Virus record (IMG/VR): IMGVR_UViG_3300027754_000009
Coordinates: 1-48,733 of that record
Source of the DNA: a virus
DNA: 48,733 nt
Direction: 5' to 3' (one strand)
Part shown: piece by piece, positions 30,969 through 38,255 of the stretch
How positions within the stretch are numbered: the first letter of the stretch is position 1
How the letters are laid out: every line of letters begins with the position of its first letter
Translations under genes and position numbers: made by a program
The notes under the pieces: model-generated
Databases searched by the model: none
Seen by the model: the letters and a program-made list of their open reading frames with translations, nothing else
Told to the model about the DNA's origin: nothing

Positions 30969-31547
30969 CTAGATTCGCGCAGCCACGGGGGCCGCGTGCT
31001 GGTCCTGATACTTGCCGCCGCGATCCGCGTACGTTGTTTGCGGACGCTGATCGAGGGGCATGAATATGAGCTGTGCAATTCCCTCTTCGGTGTAAACGCG
31101 AATTGGCAGCTGGCCGACGTTGCTGAGTTCGAGCGTGATGTGCCCACGCCACCCGGCTTCAATCGGCGTCGCGTTGACAAGAAGTCCGCAGCGCGCATAC
31201 GTTGACTTGCCGATGCACAGTGCCATCACGTCATCGGGCATGTCGATGTGTTCTACCGTGGAACCCAGCACGCATTCACCTGGCCGCAGTTCAAAAAATC
31301 TGTTTTTGCGATCGAACGTGAACACGTCGTCCCATTGCATGTCGTCTGGATTTTTTGGATCGATAGTCGCCTTGCCAAAAAAACTTTGCACCTTCACCTG
31401 GCGCGACAGGCGCACGTCATAGCCATTGCATGATGTGCCGTAGCTGATTACTTTTTTGAATGTTTCATCGATGCGCACCTGCTGCGGCATGAATGGTGTA
31501 ATGCGTTCGCTCATTCGTTCGATAATTGTTTTGTCAGACCAGACCAT
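30969..31547 (-). CDS. dcd: dCTP deaminase
   Basis: A 192-residue protein with AAGGAG four bases before the ATG. Features of the Dcd/dUTPase family: SCNGYDVRLSR, VLGSTVEHIDMPDDVM, GKSTYARCGLLVNATP and EAGWRGHITLELSN with the catalytic Glu. It yields dUTP (or dUMP if bifunctional; I cannot tell from the sequence) for ThyX. Overlaps the preceding zinc-knuckle gene by 14 bases. Confidence 0.93.
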   Translation of the reverse strand: MVWSDKTIIERMSERITPFMPQQVRIDETFKKVISYGTSCNGYDVRLSRQVKVQSFFGKATIDPKNPDDMQWDDVFTFDRKNRFFELRPGECVLGSTVEHIDMPDDVMALCIGKSTYARCGLLVNATPIEAGWRGHITLELSNVGQLPIRVYTEEGIAQLIFMPLDQRPQTTYADRGGKYQDQHAAPVAARI

Positions 31548-32001
31548 TTTTCTCCTTATGGACTTTGCCGCCCCGCGGAAGCGCGGACGCGCTCCAAAAA
31601 AACGCGCATTCCCGCAGCGAAGAGAGTACGCTGAGAAGCGCGGCGCGAGAAGACTCGGTGGTGTGCTTCGACGCCGTCATAGCGCGCTTGAGATCGACAA
31701 TCATTCCGTCAATGTCGAGGATGTGCTGACGGCACGCGCCAAAGCTTTCGTTGCTGGGCGCGCCGCGTGTGGCCGTGTTGTGCACTGCGATGCAGGACTC
31801 AATGATGTATGCGGTGAAATCAAAAGCCGCGTCGCCGGATTCTCGGCGCACAATTTCGACTCCTGTTTCTTTTGCAGCAATCGAGGCGATCTTGTTTCGC
31901 GCGCGGCTGTCTTTCCCCTGGCACCGTTCCGAGCAGTACATTTGCTTTCCGGAGCGAGGCTCAAACGAATCGCCGCACTCCGCGCAGTTTTTTTTGTTCA
32001 A
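31534..32001 (-). CDS. Single zinc-knuckle protein with helical domain
   Basis: A 155-residue protein with TTG start 32001, overlapping the upstream stop as TTGA and preceded by AGGAGAGGA. Cysteines 6, 9, 23 and 27 have the spacing C-x2-C-x13-C-x3-C. The rest is helical (residues 35-130), with IIESCIAVHNTATRG and LDIDGMIVDLKRAM. The knuckle matches those repeated five times in the next protein, so the two are related parts of one module. Function unknown; DNA or RNA binding is likely. Confidence 0.7.
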   Translation of the reverse strand: MNKKNCAECGDSFEPRSGKQMYCSERCQGKDSRARNKIASIAAKETGVEIVRRESGDAAFDFTAYIIESCIAVHNTATRGAPSNESFGACRQHILDIDGMIVDLKRAMTASKHTTESSRAALLSVLSSLRECAFFWSASALPRGGKVHKEKNGLV

Positions 32002-33218
32002 CCGATCCTCTCCTTTTTGACAAACTCGCCGGCTTTGTTGCGCTGTCTGTACGTCTCTTCGCGCTCGCCGGCGATTCTGAGCTTGATGCGCTGCACCGCT
32101 CCGACGGTGCGCTCGATTTCGTCGGCGGAGAAGTCCAGCATGCGGCCGACGCTTTCGACTCGCACGCTGCCGCCGTCAATCGCGACGATGCGCCCGGCGT
32201 CGGACGCTTCAATCAAACGTTCACGGCCACCGATGCTCATTGCGCGCGCCGACCGCACGAGCACCGGCGCGCCGACGCTGATTTCGTCGACCAGCGCCTT
32301 AACGAAGATGCGCTGCATGACGGCATCAGCACACGCCGCACTGCAGCAGTCGAGCACGGCTGCGTTACGCTCCACCGTGCGCCCGCATCCGCGGCAGCAG
32401 ATCGTCGCCGGCGTTTCCCAGACTGTCACCGGCTTCGTCTTCGGCTTCGGCGCAGGTTTTAGCTCGGTGCGCGCAGGTATTGGTGCGCGCAGGTCTTGGC
32501 GCGCGATGTAATCGGCAACGAACCTGTCTCGATTTTCTGCGCCGCGAATTCCGTAATAAATCGCCGCGTGCAGCGCGTTTCGGCGAAGATTTTTGCATTT
32601 ATCGCTGCACACGACGCTGCGCCGCGACACGGATTTTTGTTTGTACAGATTTCCGCACACCGCGCAGGTGGTGCTGGCGACTTCGGCAGGTGTCTTTAGT
32701 TTTGCCGGCAATCGCACGCGTCCTGAGCGCCTTCTTTCTTCGGCTTTAAGCTCTTGCCGCCGTTTATACCGGCACGCGGTTCCACACGTGACTTCTGCGC
32801 CGTTGCTTTTTTTGGTGAACCTCACGCCGCAGACAATGCACGTCTGCTTTTTTGCATCTTTGGTGCCCGCGGCGCCGATTCGAATTCTTTTCAGTCGCTC
32901 ATGTCGTGCGCGCTGGCACCGCTTCGAGCACGCGTGATGATTGACGCGCGACTTTGCAAACTTTGCGCCGCACTCCGAGCAGGAAGATATTTCCTGACTG
33001 TGCCCTGAAATTATTTTCACGCCAAGCGCTTCGTTGCGGCGCTTGTGCCACTCGCGCTGATAGATTCTGTTGTTGGCGCTGTAGCACGTCGGGCCGCACA
33101 GTGCGTGCAACCTGTTTTTCGGCGTAAAAAGATTTCCGCAGATGGCGCAGGCGCGTTTTTCATTCTCTGCCGCCGCGCCTAAGGCCTGCTGATGGTGCGG
33201 CTGTTGTGATGTCTCCAT
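31998..33218 (-). CDS. Five-zinc-knuckle array protein
   Basis: A 406-residue protein starting METSQQPHHQQALG. Five C-x2-C-x(13-15)-C-x3-C knuckles at cysteines 24/27/41/45, 80/83/97/101, 127/130/145/149, 185/188/204/208 and 275/278/292/296, separated by basic segments (RHERLKRIRIG, RRSGRVRLPAKLK). The C-terminal 110 residues (VKALVDEISVGAPVLVRSAR...RIVAIDGGSVRVESVGR) look like a small beta-barrel and a helix, perhaps an adaptor. Many tandem knuckles suggest sequence recognition of nucleic acid. No ribosome site is evident at 33218; the upstream frame is a shadow. I know no phage family with this array. Confidence 0.7.
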   Translation of the reverse strand: METSQQPHHQQALGAAAENEKRACAICGNLFTPKNRLHALCGPTCYSANNRIYQREWHKRRNEALGVKIISGHSQEISSCSECGAKFAKSRVNHHACSKRCQRARHERLKRIRIGAAGTKDAKKQTCIVCGVRFTKKSNGAEVTCGTACRYKRRQELKAEERRRSGRVRLPAKLKTPAEVASTTCAVCGNLYKQKSVSRRSVVCSDKCKNLRRNALHAAIYYGIRGAENRDRFVADYIARQDLRAPIPARTELKPAPKPKTKPVTVWETPATICCRGCGRTVERNAAVLDCCSAACADAVMQRIFVKALVDEISVGAPVLVRSARAMSIGGRERLIEASDAGRIVAIDGGSVRVESVGRMLDFSADEIERTVGAVQRIKLRIAGEREETYRQRNKAGEFVKKERIG

Positions 33219-33243
33219 AAATGTAAAGTACGGATATACGCAG

Positions 33244-33888
33244 TCACTGGTATTGCGTGAAAAGGAACTCCCAGTAGCACTCCTGCGTCTCATCCAGCAT
33301 GTTCAAGATTTTTGTTTCGCGCGCATATTGCTGCGGACGCAGCCGCTCGAGTTCTTCGTAACCGGCAAGCCACAAAAGGCAGTTTGAGTCCCAATACACC
33401 ATGCCGTGCTGCTGCCCGCGCATTGGCTTCGTCCACTGGTGGTCTTCGTGCTGAGACAGGTAGGACAGCGGGCGCGCAAACAGTCCCGTTGGGCTTTTCC
33501 CTTTCAGTTGGTCGGGCGTATCTTTTGCTTCGTTTCCGGGCTTATGCAGAAAATACATCCACACGGGGAACGGCGTCGACTCCTGCACGCTCATGTAGTG
33601 CTCGTAGTGGTGCAGGTCAATGCCCGTCGTCCATCTTTCGCGCGTTCGATTCCACGAAAACGCGCTCTTGTGTTTCGCCTCCACCCAGAACGTTCGCTCG
33701 CTGCCCATCACCAGCATGTCGGGAGCGACCAGCGTGCGCTCCATCTGAAACAGCGTCGGCCCTTTGTAGTCCCCGGTCTGTTTCTCGTAAACAGGAAGCA
33801 CGCTGTATCCCTGCGACATGAGCCAGAGCGCAATCAGGCTCTCGCCCACTTTGCCGCCTTCCAGCGACGTCTCAAAATTGCTACGCAT
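33244..33888 (-). CDS. PD-(D/E)XK nuclease-like protein
   Basis: A 214-residue protein, ATG 33888 with GGAGG close upstream (the frame extends to 34182 as a shadow). An N-terminal GGKVGESLIALWLMSQGY leads to VAPDMLV (Asp57), then WVEAKHK (Glu70-x-Lys72), the D...ExK core of restriction-type nucleases. The C-terminal half (PVWMYFLHKPGNEAKD, LLWLAGYEEL) is unassigned. Holliday-junction resolvase or repair nuclease is plausible. Overlaps the ParB-Dam gene by 8 bases. Confidence 0.7.
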   Translation of the reverse strand: MRSNFETSLEGGKVGESLIALWLMSQGYSVLPVYEKQTGDYKGPTLFQMERTLVAPDMLVMGSERTFWVEAKHKSAFSWNRTRERWTTGIDLHHYEHYMSVQESTPFPVWMYFLHKPGNEAKDTPDQLKGKSPTGLFARPLSYLSQHEDHQWTKPMRGQQHGMVYWDSNCLLWLAGYEELERLRPQQYARETKILNMLDETQECYWEFLFTQYQ

Positions 33889-35059
33889 CAATCCTCCGGA
33901 CAACTGCGCCGTGCTTGCCAAATGCCTCAGCAAATTTCTGCACGTTTTGCCCAAGATACACGACCGCGTTGGAGTGCGTCGGCGCGCCGGAGCCGTTGAT
34001 GAAATGGATGCGCCGATAAACGAAGCAGACGGTGTGCTCCCAGAGCGGATGAAACCACTTGTTGCCGGGCACTGCGTTGACGAGCACCATCGCCTCGGTG
34101 ATGTTGCCTGCTGCGTATTCCTCGCAGGCGCGTCGCACCCAGCGCGCCTGATTGGTTTCCGACTCGCCTTCGTCCTTGCCATACGGCGGATTCATCCACA
34201 CGCGGCCGGCCCACGGCTTGCTGAATCCGTCTTCGTCGATGGTGTAGTAGGTTTCGGCGCGGACGTTGGCGTTTGCCTCTGCGCAGCTGGCCGGGTCAAG
34301 ATCAACGCCGCCCATGACTTCGCGCGCGGAGTCGAGGAACTCAAGCGGCGTGTAGTACTCGTTGGATTTGGAGGAGTTGATGAGCTGGTGCGAAGACACT
34401 TGCTTGAATGCTTCTTTTGGCGTTACGCCTTCGTCCAGTTTGCCGATGAATTCCCGAATAGCAGCCGGTGTTTTAGCTGCCACTTCTTTCGCCTGCGGAA
34501 TCGTCAACTCGCCGCTGCGCACACGTTCGAGCAGTTCAGGCGCTTCGTCGCGCAAGCGTTTCGCGTCGCTAACGTACTGGCGATTCGTGCCGACTAGTTG
34601 CGCGGCTTGTTGCACGGCTTCGTTAGTGTGTTGTTCGCGCGGCTCCTCAAACCCTTCCCCAATTAATTGGGGAAGGGTTTTTGCATTTCCGCGTCCGCCT
34701 TCGTTTCCACGTTCTCCCGCTGCACGCTGCCGTTCCTTCGCCTCCGCCTCCAGCATCGGCAACACGTCCATAGCCACCGTCGCTTTCTGCGACGACGACA
34801 AATGCCGACGCTGCAAGTTCAGCGACACCACGAACGACACCAGCGAGCCTGCGCCGTCCCACACGCGCGTATCCGGCTCAATGCCGAGCTGCTGGCACGC
34901 GCGGTAGCGGTTGCGCCCGTCGATGATCTGGCCGTCGTGCACGTAGATGGGCTGACGCTGCCCGTTCAAGCGAATGTCTTCGACGAGCGCGGAGAACTCG
35001 TCGTCGCTCATCATCGGGAAGATGTTGGCGACTTCGTGGAAGGTGTATTGAGTTGTCAT
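33881..35059 (-). CDS. ParB-like domain fused to Dam-type adenine methyltransferase
   Basis: A 392-residue protein. Residues 1-110 resemble a ParB N-domain (ISDGRNRYRACQQLG-like motif: IIDGRNRYRACQQ at 45-57), 145-195 a ParB HTH (QQAAQLVGTNRQYVSDAKR), and 230-392 a phage N6-adenine methyltransferase (YYTPLEFLDSAREVMGG, DLDPAS, NPPYG at 290-294). It is in the replication block after the O-like initiator (TGATG overlap). It may mark phage DNA or control methylation during replication. A 32-bp perfect palindrome lies in the coding part for residues 127-138. Confidence 0.85.
   Translation of the reverse strand: MTTQYTFHEVANIFPMMSDDEFSALVEDIRLNGQRQPIYVHDGQIIDGRNRYRACQQLGIEPDTRVWDGAGSLVSFVVSLNLQRRHLSSSQKATVAMDVLPMLEAEAKERQRAAGERGNEGGRGNAKTLPQLIGEGFEEPREQHTNEAVQQAAQLVGTNRQYVSDAKRLRDEAPELLERVRSGELTIPQAKEVAAKTPAAIREFIGKLDEGVTPKEAFKQVSSHQLINSSKSNEYYTPLEFLDSAREVMGGVDLDPASCAEANANVRAETYYTIDEDGFSKPWAGRVWMNPPYGKDEGESETNQARWVRRACEEYAAGNITEAMVLVNAVPGNKWFHPLWEHTVCFVYRRIHFINGSGAPTHSNAVVYLGQNVQKFAEAFGKHGAVVRRIDA
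34649..34680. repeat. Perfect 32-bp palindrome inside the ParB-Dam gene
   Basis: The two 16-base arms (34649-34664 and 34665-34680) are exact reverse complements; the centre is AATTAATT. On the plus strand the hairpin is followed by further T residues (TTTTT in all), like an intrinsic terminator reading against the gene. In the gene it encodes TLPQLIGEGF. A perfect palindrome of this size within coding sequence is not expected by chance. Confidence 0.9.
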
Positions 35060-36105
35060 CAGTTCGTCTCTTCTTCGAGTTCGCGCCGGGCGCGCTCTTC
35101 GTTGGCGCGGCGCTGCTCGTCGGTGAACGTCACCTGGGCGCGCCGGAACTTCCCGTTGCTGCCGCCGTTGTTCGCCGTCGTCGTCGCAGGCTTCGGCGAG
35201 TGCCTGGATTCTTCAAACTGCACCCAGAGCTCGGTGATGCGCTCAGGAGTCGGCTTGTCGCCGCGCTTGCCGCGCCAGTCGTTTGCGTGCCACCACGCCG
35301 CGAAGTCGGCGACGGCCGCAGGGTCAATCCCGCGCTGCGCCAGGTATTTCGCGGCAACGCTGATGCGCTTAGCCGACATCGGAGCCTTCGCGTCCATGAC
35401 GCAGGCCTTGCCGACCGCGGCGAAGCAATCGCCGTAAAGCGGTGACTTCGCCGGGCGCTCAGGGCGTACCGGTTCTTCGCAAGCGGGAGCGTCTGGAATG
35501 GATTCGGCGCGCGGCTGTTCTGGAGTCGGCGTCGGTGCAGGTATTGGCGCGCTTGCAGTCTGCTGCACCTGAACGTCCATTGAAAGGCGAGAGGTCGAAG
35601 GCGTCGCGCCAGCGGCGCGAGAGCTTTCTTTCTCTTTCTTTGTTTTCTTTCCTTTCTTTTGTGTGTGGAGTTTTTCCACTGGTAGCGGTGTACTTTCTCC
35701 ACTGGTAGCGGTGGAGTTTTTCCACTCCTTCCAGTGGAGTTTTTCCACTAGTGCAGAATTTCCACTAGTGGCGTCGTCGCTGTCTTCTGCCGCCACGCGG
35801 AACTCGTAGACGTAGGAAGCGCCGCGGTCCGTCATCACCTCGCGGCGCGCAATCCACTTCAAGCGCAGGGCTTCGTCGATGGCGCTGATAACCGTTTTGC
35901 GGGACATTCCGGTCTGCGCTTCCAGCTGAGACAGGCTAATCAGGTCGGCCTGACGGTGCCACCCGCGCGTTCGCCGGAGGACGACGCACACGACGCGGAA
36001 CGCGGCGTTGCTCAGGCCCTGCCCGCGGTCGAGCAGCGCGTTGGGAATCTGCGTGTAGTTCGGCTTTTCGCCGGTCCACTCTTCGGGCTTTCGTTCGTCG
36101 GTCAA
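35059..36105 (-). CDS. Lambda O-like replication initiator containing the origin iterons
   Basis: A 348-residue protein with TTG start 36105 preceded by AAGGAG at six bases. Residues 15-95 form the winged-helix domain of O-type initiators (YTQIPNALLDRGQGLSNAAF, DLISLSQLEAQTGMSRKT). Residues 115-150 encode five iterons as repeated EKLH/EWKNSTATSGES. A Lys/Pro/Ala-rich linker follows (150-220), and a C-terminal helical part (ISVAAKYLAQRGIDPAAVADF) may load the helicase. No helicase or helicase-loader gene is obvious, so host proteins may be used. Located beside the switch region, as O is in lambda. Confidence 0.85.
   Translation of the reverse strand: MTDERKPEEWTGEKPNYTQIPNALLDRGQGLSNAAFRVVCVVLRRTRGWHRQADLISLSQLEAQTGMSRKTVISAIDEALRLKWIARREVMTDRGASYVYEFRVAAEDSDDATSGNSALVEKLHWKEWKNSTATSGESTPLPVEKLHTQKKGKKTKKEKESSRAAGATPSTSRLSMDVQVQQTASAPIPAPTPTPEQPRAESIPDAPACEEPVRPERPAKSPLYGDCFAAVGKACVMDAKAPMSAKRISVAAKYLAQRGIDPAAVADFAAWWHANDWRGKRGDKPTPERITELWVQFEESRHSPKPATTTANNGGSNGKFRRAQVTFTDEQRRANEERARRELEEETN
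35628..35766. other. Probable replication origin: five iterons next to T-rich tract
   Basis: Near-repeats of GTGGAGTTTTTCCACT start at 35665, 35688, 35711, 35734 and 35751; the first four are exactly 23 bp apart and carry AGTGGA/TCCACT arms. The preceding ~40 bases (35628-35662) are almost all T and C, an easily melted one-sided tract. Iterons inside the initiator gene beside such a tract is the lambda ori layout. Copies 2 and 5 diverge from the consensus. Confidence 0.8.
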
Positions 36106-36168
36106 GAATTGCTCCTTGCCATCTGCCGCCGACCGTGATACAGTCAGTAGCGCATGGCTCTTTGGTTG

Positions 36169-36447
36169 CTAGACCACAGAGTTCTGTGTCTCCGGCGCGG
36201 ATTCCGACTTGGTCGTTGGGAATCCGCGCTTTTCTTTTTCCAGCATTCCCGCAAGACGCAGCTCATGCATGGGTTCCAAATTGAACGCAAGCGCCATGCG
36301 CACTACGAGCTGCGCGCTAGGGTTTTTTCGCCTGCGCTCGACGTTGCATATCTGCTGCTGAGTCACCCCGGTCGCCCGCGCCAGATCGGCCTGTGTCATG
36401 CGCCGCGCTTTGCGCAGTTCTCGGATTCGTTGTGAGTAGCCGGTCAT
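36169..36447 (-). CDS. XRE-family regulator (Cro-like)
   Basis: A 92-residue protein from ATG 36447 (MTGYSQRIRELRKARRMTQA), helix-turn-helix about 16-40 with LARATGVTQQQICNVERRRK; the tail is acidic/Ser-rich. No ribosome site precedes the ATG, and the operator at 36463-36478 with TATA-like sequence is just upstream, so the transcript may be leaderless. Its operator shares the sequence with that of the early promoter at 37176. It is likely one of the two switch regulators. Confidence 0.75.
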   Translation of the reverse strand: MTGYSQRIRELRKARRMTQADLARATGVTQQQICNVERRRKNPSAQLVVRMALAFNLEPMHELRLAGMLEKEKRGFPTTKSESAPETQNSVV

Positions 36448-36462
36448 TGGTCTGTGATGATA

Positions 36463-36478
36463 TAACACTACGGTAATA
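36463..36478. promoter_or_regulatory. Operator TAACACTACGGTAATA in promoter of 36447 gene
   Basis: Matches the early operator TATCACTACGGTGATA at 37183-37198 in 14 of 16 positions. On the minus strand it is flanked upstream by TTGACT (36490-36485 region) and downstream by TTATAT, so a repressor bound here would cover the promoter of the regulator gene. Confidence 0.7.
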
Positions 36479-36486
36479 AACACAAG

Positions 36487-36524
36487 TCAAAGAAAAGCCG
36501 CTGCTGGAATTTCAGCAGCGGCTT
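36487..36524 (-). terminator. Terminator after the 37127 regulator gene
   Basis: AAGCCGCTGCTG (36495-36506) and CAGCAGCGGCTT (36513-36524) form a perfect 12-bp stem with a 6-base loop. On the minus strand it is followed by TTCTTTGACTT, a weak T-run. It separates the two regulator transcripts. Confidence 0.65.
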
Positions 36525-36571
36525 GACGTGACTTGGAGTGTCACTGCCGCCAAGGCAGCTTTATATCTCAA

Positions 36572-36605
36572 GTAATTAAGCTGCAAACTTAATTACCCCC
36601 CCCCC
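36572..36605. repeat. GTAATTAAG dyad followed by ten C
   Basis: GTAATTAAG (36572-36580) and CTTAATTAC (36588-36596) form a perfect 9-bp dyad with a 7-base spacer, abutting a run of ten C at 36596-36605. It lies in the non-coding 36525-36683 stretch between the terminator and the 36684 gene end. It may be an operator; no gene is visible in this stretch. Confidence 0.5.
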
Positions 36606-36683
36606 GACATAACTATTTTATGGTTGACGCGTGCGCTGGCCACCGCGTTGATTTGTTCAAGCAACTTTGCCGCTTTAGCAGCT

Positions 36684-37127
36684 TTACCGTGCCTTGCCAG
36701 TTTGAGAATTGCTGCCACCAGTCGAATCAGCATCTGCGCCCCCATTGTTCAGCATGGCTTCGAGCATTGCAACTGCGACCGCCATGCGTTGCTTGTCGTG
36801 CATCATGAGCCGCACGGCTCTTACGAGCCGGATGGCAACGGGATCGCTGCTCCCGTTCACGACAATTGCATCAGTTATAGGCGCATAGCCCGCAAGTTGC
36901 AACAAGGTGTTTACGTCCTCCTCGAGGAAGTTCGCAATGCCAATTACCACTTCTGCGGATGGGCGTCGTTTGCCCGTTACCAGGTTATGCACCTGTGCCT
37001 GGGCGATGCCCGCAGCGGTGGCGAGGTCCTGCTGTGTGTAGAAGCGTTTCGTGGCCGAATTAACGCGCGTGCGGATGATGCGCATCAGCCACGCGCTGAA
37101 CGGCGTTTCGAATGTGATGTCCGACAT
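36684..37127 (-). CDS. XRE-family repressor (CI-like)
   Basis: A 147-residue protein from ATG 37127. HTH lies about residues 28-60 (YTQQDLATAAGIAQAQVHN followed by LVTGKRRPS), then IGIANFLEEDVNTLLQLAG. The C-terminal part has a helical AVRLMMHDKQRMAVAVAML segment and a low-complexity tail; no protease (S24) domain is seen, so it is not a LexA-type repressor. No ribosome site is clear. It is divergent from the early plus operon and probably controls the promoter at 37176. Confidence 0.75.
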   Translation of the reverse strand: MSDITFETPFSAWLMRIIRTRVNSATKRFYTQQDLATAAGIAQAQVHNLVTGKRRPSAEVVIGIANFLEEDVNTLLQLAGYAPITDAIVVNGSSDPVAIRLVRAVRLMMHDKQRMAVAVAMLEAMLNNGGADADSTGGSNSQTGKAR

Positions 37128-37175
37128 ACAGATATGGTAGCAGAAAAACAACTGCAGTAAGTGTCTAATTGGCTA

Positions 37176-37204
37176 TTGACAGTATCACTACGGTGATATA
37201 AAAT
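37176..37204 (+). promoter_or_regulatory. Early promoter with repressor operator between -35 and -10
   Basis: TTGACA (37176-37181), 17-base spacer, TAAAAT (37199-37204). The spacer holds the perfect dyad TATCAC-TACG-GTGATA (37183-37198). A repressor bound there would block polymerase. The first gene starts at 37266 with GAAGGAG. This is the clearest promoter in the window. Confidence 0.85.
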
Positions 37205-37265
37205 CACAGCCATCGACGGGCGAACGACCAACTAACCAGCCCGGCGACGTGAAGGAGACACACAG

Positions 37266-37760
37266 ATGAACACCAAAACCTACACCCAGCGCAGCAAGGG
37301 CGGGCGAACGACGGCGCGCCTCGGACGGATGCATGACGGTGCAGTGCTTGCCCGCGCATTCGATGGAGACGTCACCGACGAGGCGCGTGTCACCATGGCG
37401 CGCGAGATCAAGACCGCGCTGAAGCGGTTCCGGGCCGCTGCGGCCGGCGAGTTCGACGCGCTGGCGCAGGCCATCCCGGGCCGCTGCGAAGGCGACCAGC
37501 GCAGCGCCACAACGATCCTGCGCGAAGTTGCGCGCGCGAACGGCGACGCGGCTGCGCTCGCTGCGCTCATGAACGAGTGGATTGCCCGCGCCGTGCAGGC
37601 CGAGCTCGCATCCGACGAAGCGCGCAACGGCTGGCGCGGCGCGGGCAAGACGTGGGCACAAGTAGAGCCGGTGGCCGGCGCGGCCGACGCCGAGCGCGCC
37701 AACTATGCGACAGCATCGCGCATGGCGCGTCTGATGCTCATGACGGGGGTGGCAGCATGA
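37266..37760 (+). CDS. Unknown first early protein
   Basis: A 164-residue protein, ATG with AAGGAG at good spacing. Basic N-terminus (MNTKTYTQRSKGGRTTARLG), then Ala/Arg/Glu-rich helices. It is the first gene of the repressed early operon, so it is expressed earliest after infection and may act on the host or as an antitermination factor; there is no sequence evidence for either. No family recognised. Confidence 0.65.
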   Translation: MNTKTYTQRSKGGRTTARLGRMHDGAVLARAFDGDVTDEARVTMAREIKTALKRFRAAAAGEFDALAQAIPGRCEGDQRSATTILREVARANGDAAALAALMNEWIARAVQAELASDEARNGWRGAGKTWAQVEPVAGAADAERANYATASRMARLMLMTGVAA

Positions 37761-37987
37761 GCCGCTCTACCGGCATCACTGGCCGCGCGATGGCCGTCGG
37801 GGTAGCGCGCGCGTGGCTCCGGCACGCGGCAGACCGCGCGCAGGTCCTGATGAGCCACGAGGCGCGTATTTGCCTGGCAGCCGCAGAGCGCGCCACGCAG
37901 AGCCCGGCACTGACGGCGGAAGACCGCGCGCAGCTCATGAGCGAGCGCGCAGCCGTGGTGGCTGCGATGCCGTGGGGGCGAGCGTGA
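37757..37987 (+). CDS. Unknown small early protein, 76 residues
   Basis: ATG 37757 overlaps the previous stop (ATGA). Ala/Arg-rich helical sequence (MSRSTGITGRAMAVGVARAW). The longer frame from 37577 crosses the previous gene and is rejected. Not recognised. Confidence 0.6.
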   Translation: MSRSTGITGRAMAVGVARAWLRHAADRAQVLMSHEARICLAAAERATQSPALTAEDRAQLMSERAAVVAAMPWGRA

Positions 37988-38154
37988 TGCCGAGCACACC
38001 AAAGGGATGGGCCATCAGCGCGCTCGTGCTCTGCGCAATCTGGGGCGTCATGATCCTGATCGGATCGTGGGACGCCGAAAACAACGCCGCGTATGCGCGG
38101 CACCAGAACTGCCGCGTTGCGCAGGTCGCAACCTGCGCGGAGGCGTCGAAATGA
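37987..38154 (+). CDS. Small single-pass membrane protein
   Basis: 55 residues, ATG overlapping the previous stop (TGATG). One hydrophobic segment, AISALVLCAIWGVMILIGSW (residues 9-28), then a polar tail with two cysteines. Perhaps a superinfection-exclusion or envelope-acting early protein; this is inference from topology only. Confidence 0.6.
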   Translation: MPSTPKGWAISALVLCAIWGVMILIGSWDAENNAAYARHQNCRVAQVATCAEASK

Positions 38155-38255
38155 AAATCGGCATCGGCTATGTGATCGCAATTGCGTTGAGCGTCGTGTT
38201 GTGCGTTGGCTTCACCGTCGCTGCGGCGTCGGGGCTTGCCGGGGTGGCGCGATGA
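38151..38255 (+). CDS. Tiny membrane peptide, 34 residues
   Basis: ATG 38151 overlaps the previous stop (ATGA); the stop overlaps the next ATG. Sequence begins MKIGIGYVIAIALSVVLCVG and is almost entirely hydrophobic. Its tight coupling on both sides in the early operon supports expression. Confidence 0.55.
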   Translation: MKIGIGYVIAIALSVVLCVGFTVAAASGLAGVAR

